The notes beneath the pieces are model-generated. The model saw only the letters and a program-made list of their open reading frames with translations, searched no databases and was not told the origin of the DNA. Shown one piece after another: positions 4,904 to 7,802 of a stretch of 7,802 bases of DNA (position 1 is the stretch's first letter; every line of letters begins with the position of its first letter). A program made the translations under genes and the position numbers. Source of the DNA: Phycisphaerales bacterium (GTDB lineage: Bacteria; Planctomycetota; Phycisphaerae; Sedimentisphaerales; Anaerobacaceae); assembly GCA_011057845.1 (NCBI GenBank), contig DSDB01000106.1, forward strand, positions 1 to 7,802. The letters run 5' to 3'.

Positions 4904-7297
4904 ATGAAGACGTGGTTGCTTGCACGGGTGCTGTTTGCCGCATGGTTCAATATCTGCGTGTCCGCCTCGTTCCCGGAGCAGACTCCGTGCCTCTCAAACC
5001 CTTTCATGTCTATTGAATTCCACATGCCGGAGAAGGGTGGCGCGATCCGCCGTATCCGAAACGAGACCGGTTTTGAGTTCCTCAATCGCGACGGGCCCGG
5101 GTCGCTCTGGCAAATCGAACTGAAACGTATCCCGCCGACATCCGGCGGGACCGCGGGTATCCAGCGGCTGAGCCTCGACCCGGAGGTCAACGACGGCATG
5201 GCCAGAAGAACCGACCTGCGTTCACGATCCGATGTAATCGTCCTACGGTCGGACCGTGTCGCGGCGGACTGTCGCATCGAGACAAAGCCGGATGGCTTCA
5301 CGATGTTCTGGAAAGATATCACCGTTGACGCGGAGAAGGCCGTTCTCGATGTCTATATGACGGTGACTTTGGCGCAAAATGACGAGTTTGTCAGATTCCG
5401 GGCGGGCTTCGCCAATCGCAGCCGTCGCTATACCGTCTTCTATCTGACGGCGCCGATCGTCGGAGGTATTTACCCGGCCGACGACAGGACCGACCTCGAC
5501 CGTCTGGCTTCACCGGTGTATAACGGGCGCCTCACGTTCGATCCCATCCGAAACGGCATCTTGGGCGAGCCCTATCGTTTCCAGCCCAATCGGTCCGGCC
5601 ACAGCATGCAGTTCGACGCCTACTACCACGGTGACAACGGTCTCTATCTCGGGTGTTTTGACGGCGACCAGAACGTGAAACGGTATTATCTGGCCGCCGA
5701 CAAGACCCAGGGGTTGAGCTGGGGCACGGTGCATATTCCCGACAACATGAAGTCCGTGCCGCAGCTATGGAGCGTGCCCTATGATGTAGTCCTGCGGTGC
5801 TTCAAGGGGGACTGGTACGACGCCTGTCGGATCTATCGTGCGTGGGCGCTGAAACAAAGCTGGGCATCGCAAGGCCCTCTACACCGGCGCACAAACACAC
5901 CGACATGGTTCAAGGAAATCCACATGTGGATGCGGTGGGGCGGCCCGACCCTCTCGCCGTCACTGCAGAAACATCCGTATCACCCGAACATCCGGGATGC
6001 TCTGGATGGTCTGAGCAAGGGATTGCATCTGCACTACTGGGGAAAGGGACATCTCGGCACCAGGGGGTCGCCGGACCTCTTTCCGCTGGATGCTCAGGAT
6101 AGGCACACGCTGGATCTGGCCAGGCAACACAACTACCCGATCATGGGTTTTATACAGGCGGTGTGTTGGGACAGCGAAAGCGAAAGCTTCAAGCGGGCCA
6201 GGGGCGAGGACGAGGCGGTCCATAACTTCTATGGCCAGCGGCTCCTGTGGGAACTCGGCAAGCCCGGCGACAGGACCTATACGCGGGCTTCCGTTGCCTT
6301 TCCGGGAGATGTCTGGACCGAGGAGTTGGGCGATGTCGTTGTGCAGATGGCCCAGGCGGGCTTTCGGGCCGCCTATATGGATTCGTTCAATCACGGCGGC
6401 ACGTATCTGAATTTCAATCCCCGCTATGGCGAACAGGTCGGTGGCGGCAACACATACATCAAGTACAATCAGAGAATGCTGCAGACGATCAAGGCCCGAG
6501 TCCGGGCGGTGGATCCCGATTTCTGTTTCAGCGGTGAGAGCTTCTGGGAGGGTAACATAGCGGAACTGGACGGTTTCCTGACGTGCAACACCACCTATCA
6601 GCCTCTGAAAGGCAAACAGATCATCGCCATTCCGATGATCCAGTCCGTCTACCATGATTACACTATCTGTTTCGGGGCTTGGGCCAGTCGCTGGGATCTG
6701 GAGACCGATAACGGCCTAGGCTACCTGGCGAAGTCTGCCCAGGCTTTTACCTGGGGCGTTAAGAGCGGTTGGGTCGAACCGCTGCTGTTGACCAATCACA
6801 AAGCGGCGCCCTTGGCGATTGAAACCGTTCAACGGCGAGGCCGCGCCTATGCTAGCGCCGTGAAATTCCTGGTCTATGGCGAGATGCTGCGCGAGCCGAG
6901 GATCACAAGCCACATGCCGGAACTGGATGTCAAGTGGTATATCCGGTGGACCACGGACTATTACACTGTCACAATGCCCGCGGTGCTGTCGTCTCTGTGG
7001 CGAGCGCCCGATGGGCGCCTTGGATTGGTTCTTTACAATATCAGCGATCGGGATACGTCGATGTCGTTGCTTCTCGATGATCCCGACTACGGTCTGCGCC
7101 AAGCGGACGCTCTCAGGATTACGGCGCTCTATCCCGCTCATGGCGAGGCCGGCGGCTGGATGCCCCTGCGCGGGCCGAGCATCGCTCTGCGACTTGTCGT
7201 ACCGGCGCGCAGCCCGGCCGTCTTTGATATCGAATTGAGACGCCCCTCCGATACCGTGGCCGAACCGTCCGAAGATCGCGAAAGGGCCATCCCATGA
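4904..7297 (+). CDS. Secreted glycoside-hydrolase-like protein (DUF6259-like)
   Basis: The 797-residue protein begins with a signal peptide: K2, a hydrophobic stretch from W4 to V19 and a likely cleavage after V-S-A21. There is no lipobox, so it should be released to the periplasm or outside. Residues about 30-320 look like a beta-rich domain; GDNGLYLGCFDGDQNVKRYYL (split at 244-263) resembles the segment I associate with DUF6259 proteins. Residues about 335-660 look like a TIM barrel, with IHMWMRWGG (339-347), IMGFIQAVCWDS (413-424), AAYMDSFNHGG (489-499), FCFSGESFWEG (540-550) and DGFLTCNTTY (556-565). D493 and E545 sit at strand ends where retaining glycosidases carry their catalytic acids. 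Residues about 690-780 look like a C-terminal beta domain. Substrate and activity are unknown, and the family name is from memory. It lies 3 bases after the pyruvyl transferase gene and overlaps the next gene by 4, so it belongs to the biosynthetic operon. An 8-bp hairpin lies at 5130-5150. Confidence 0.7.
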   Translation: MKTWLLARVLFAAWFNICVSASFPEQTPCLSNPFMSIEFHMPEKGGAIRRIRNETGFEFLNRDGPGSLWQIELKRIPPTSGGTAGIQRLSLDPEVNDGMARRTDLRSRSDVIVLRSDRVAADCRIETKPDGFTMFWKDITVDAEKAVLDVYMTVTLAQNDEFVRFRAGFANRSRRYTVFYLTAPIVGGIYPADDRTDLDRLASPVYNGRLTFDPIRNGILGEPYRFQPNRSGHSMQFDAYYHGDNGLYLGCFDGDQNVKRYYLAADKTQGLSWGTVHIPDNMKSVPQLWSVPYDVVLRCFKGDWYDACRIYRAWALKQSWASQGPLHRRTNTPTWFKEIHMWMRWGGPTLSPSLQKHPYHPNIRDALDGLSKGLHLHYWGKGHLGTRGSPDLFPLDAQDRHTLDLARQHNYPIMGFIQAVCWDSESESFKRARGEDEAVHNFYGQRLLWELGKPGDRTYTRASVAFPGDVWTEELGDVVVQMAQAGFRAAYMDSFNHGGTYLNFNPRYGEQVGGGNTYIKYNQRMLQTIKARVRAVDPDFCFSGESFWEGNIAELDGFLTCNTTYQPLKGKQIIAIPMIQSVYHDYTICFGAWASRWDLETDNGLGYLAKSAQAFTWGVKSGWVEPLLLTNHKAAPLAIETVQRRGRAYASAVKFLVYGEMLREPRITSHMPELDVKWYIRWTTDYYTVTMPAVLSSLWRAPDGRLGLVLYNISDRDTSMSLLLDDPDYGLRQADALRITALYPAHGEAGGWMPLRGPSIALRLVVPARSPAVFDIELRRPSDTVAEPSEDRERAIP
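7281..7286 (+). promoter_or_regulatory. Ribosome binding site of the glycosyltransferase gene
   Basis: AAAGGG lies 7 bases before the ATG at 7294, inside the end of the preceding gene. With the ATGA overlap it favours 7294 over the later in-frame ATG at codon 21. Confidence 0.5.
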
Positions 7298-7802
7298 CAT
7301 ATAAAGCCGACCTGTCGGACGGTGTGTCCACCGGCCGCCAGCCCAGAGCCCTCATGTTGTGTTTCAATGAATCGCAACCTCGCTGCCACCGGCGGGCGGC
7401 GATGTTGATCGAGGCCGGTTACGATATCACGGTATACCATTTCCAACGCGGATACTACACACAGAACACCTATCCGGCCCCATCGGAGCTCATAAGCCTC
7501 GGACGGATCGTCCCGCGCCGGTGGATCCGGCGGATCCCCAAACTCGTGCGCGCCGCGGCGATCATACGAAAGCAAGAGAAAGAGCGGCCCGCCCCATCGC
7601 TGGTCTATGCCTTCGGGCTGGATATGGCGATGGTCGGGCAATGGGCGATGCCAGGAACCGCGCCGCTGGTCTTTGAGGTGGGCGATGTCATGAATCCTTT
7701 GCCGCACCTTTCCCTTTTATCGAGACTCATCGCCGGCGCCGAGCGGCGCATACTGAACAACTGCCGCGCCCTGGTCGTGACTTCTCCGGCGTTCATCACC
7801 GA
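7294..7802 (+). CDS. GT4-like glycosyltransferase, N-terminal part (partial)
   Basis: An open frame runs from ATG 7294 to the right edge without a stop, giving 169 codons plus two bases. The start overlaps the previous stop as ATGA. After a short polar leader, RALMLCFNESQPRCHRRAAML (split at 18-37) and GYDITVYHF (42-50) form the first strand and helix of a GT-B fold: the small-residue strand, then a helix that normally carries the acceptor site. Later, PSLVYAFGLDMAM (101-113), PLVFEVGDVMN (124-134) and ERRILNNCRALVVTSPAFI (150-168) match the usual N-domain pattern of GT4 enzymes, where a helix E-R-x-x-L is followed by a strand ending in T-S-x-x-F. The C-terminal nucleotide-sugar binding half with its E-x7-E motif is outside the window, so donor and linkage cannot be given. 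The role would be adding a sugar to the lipid-linked repeat unit in the cytoplasm. Confidence 0.75.
   Translation, partial: MTYKADLSDGVSTGRQPRALMLCFNESQPRCHRRAAMLIEAGYDITVYHFQRGYYTQNTYPAPSELISLGRIVPRRWIRRIPKLVRAAAIIRKQEKERPAPSLVYAFGLDMAMVGQWAMPGTAPLVFEVGDVMNPLPHLSLLSRLIAGAERRILNNCRALVVTSPAFIT

Noticed and set aside
5130..5150. TCCCGCCG/CGGCGGGA hairpin with a 5-base loop early in the hydrolase-like gene.
   Set aside because: Stable, but explained by Pro-Pro and Gly-Gly codons in GC-rich DNA; no T-run and no evidence for a regulatory role.
4471..5322. Minus-strand frame of 283 codons spanning the pyruvyl transferase/hydrolase junction.
   Set aside because: Ser/Arg-rich shadow translation across two well-supported plus-strand genes.

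Overview
The window is a stretch of a bacterial cell-surface polysaccharide locus. All genes run on the plus strand, are GC-rich and tightly packed. The organism cannot be named from the sequence. The combination of an Fkp-type fucokinase, a Wzx/Wzy-type polysaccharide cluster and a large secreted DUF6259-like protein is compatible with a Planctomycetota (Phycisphaerae-like) or other PVC-type Gram-negative bacterium. That is an inference from gene content, not a demonstrated assignment.

Layout. Positions 1-261 hold the C-terminal end of a GHMP-type sugar kinase, best matched to the bifunctional L-fucokinase/GDP-fucose pyrophosphorylase. Positions 262-734 are a 473-base gap with no convincing gene. 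It is more AT-rich in its second half and carries a consensus -10 box (533-538) followed by a short hairpin, so it probably holds the promoter and leader of the next operon. From 735 to the right edge there are five genes with almost no space between them: an O-antigen ligase/Wzy-type polymerase-like membrane protein (735-2273), a Wzx-type flippase (2270-3709), a polysaccharide pyruvyl transferase (3713-4900), a secreted glycoside-hydrolase-like protein (4904-7297), and the start of a GT4-like glycosyltransferase (7294 to the edge, cut off). Two junctions are ATGA overlaps and two are 3-base gaps, which indicates one translationally coupled operon.

How the genes work together (inference): the glycosyltransferase and pyruvyl transferase would build and decorate a lipid-linked repeat unit in the cytoplasm. 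The flippase would move it across the inner membrane, and the Wzy/WaaL-like protein would polymerise or ligate it outside. The kinase upstream could supply GDP-L-fucose. The unexpected member is the 797-residue secreted protein placed between the pyruvyl transferase and the glycosyltransferase. It looks like an uncharacterised TIM-barrel glycosidase that may trim or edit the polysaccharide made by its own operon. This is the best candidate in the window for undescribed biology. A 20-bp perfect palindrome inside the pyruvyl transferase gene is the most striking non-coding signal.
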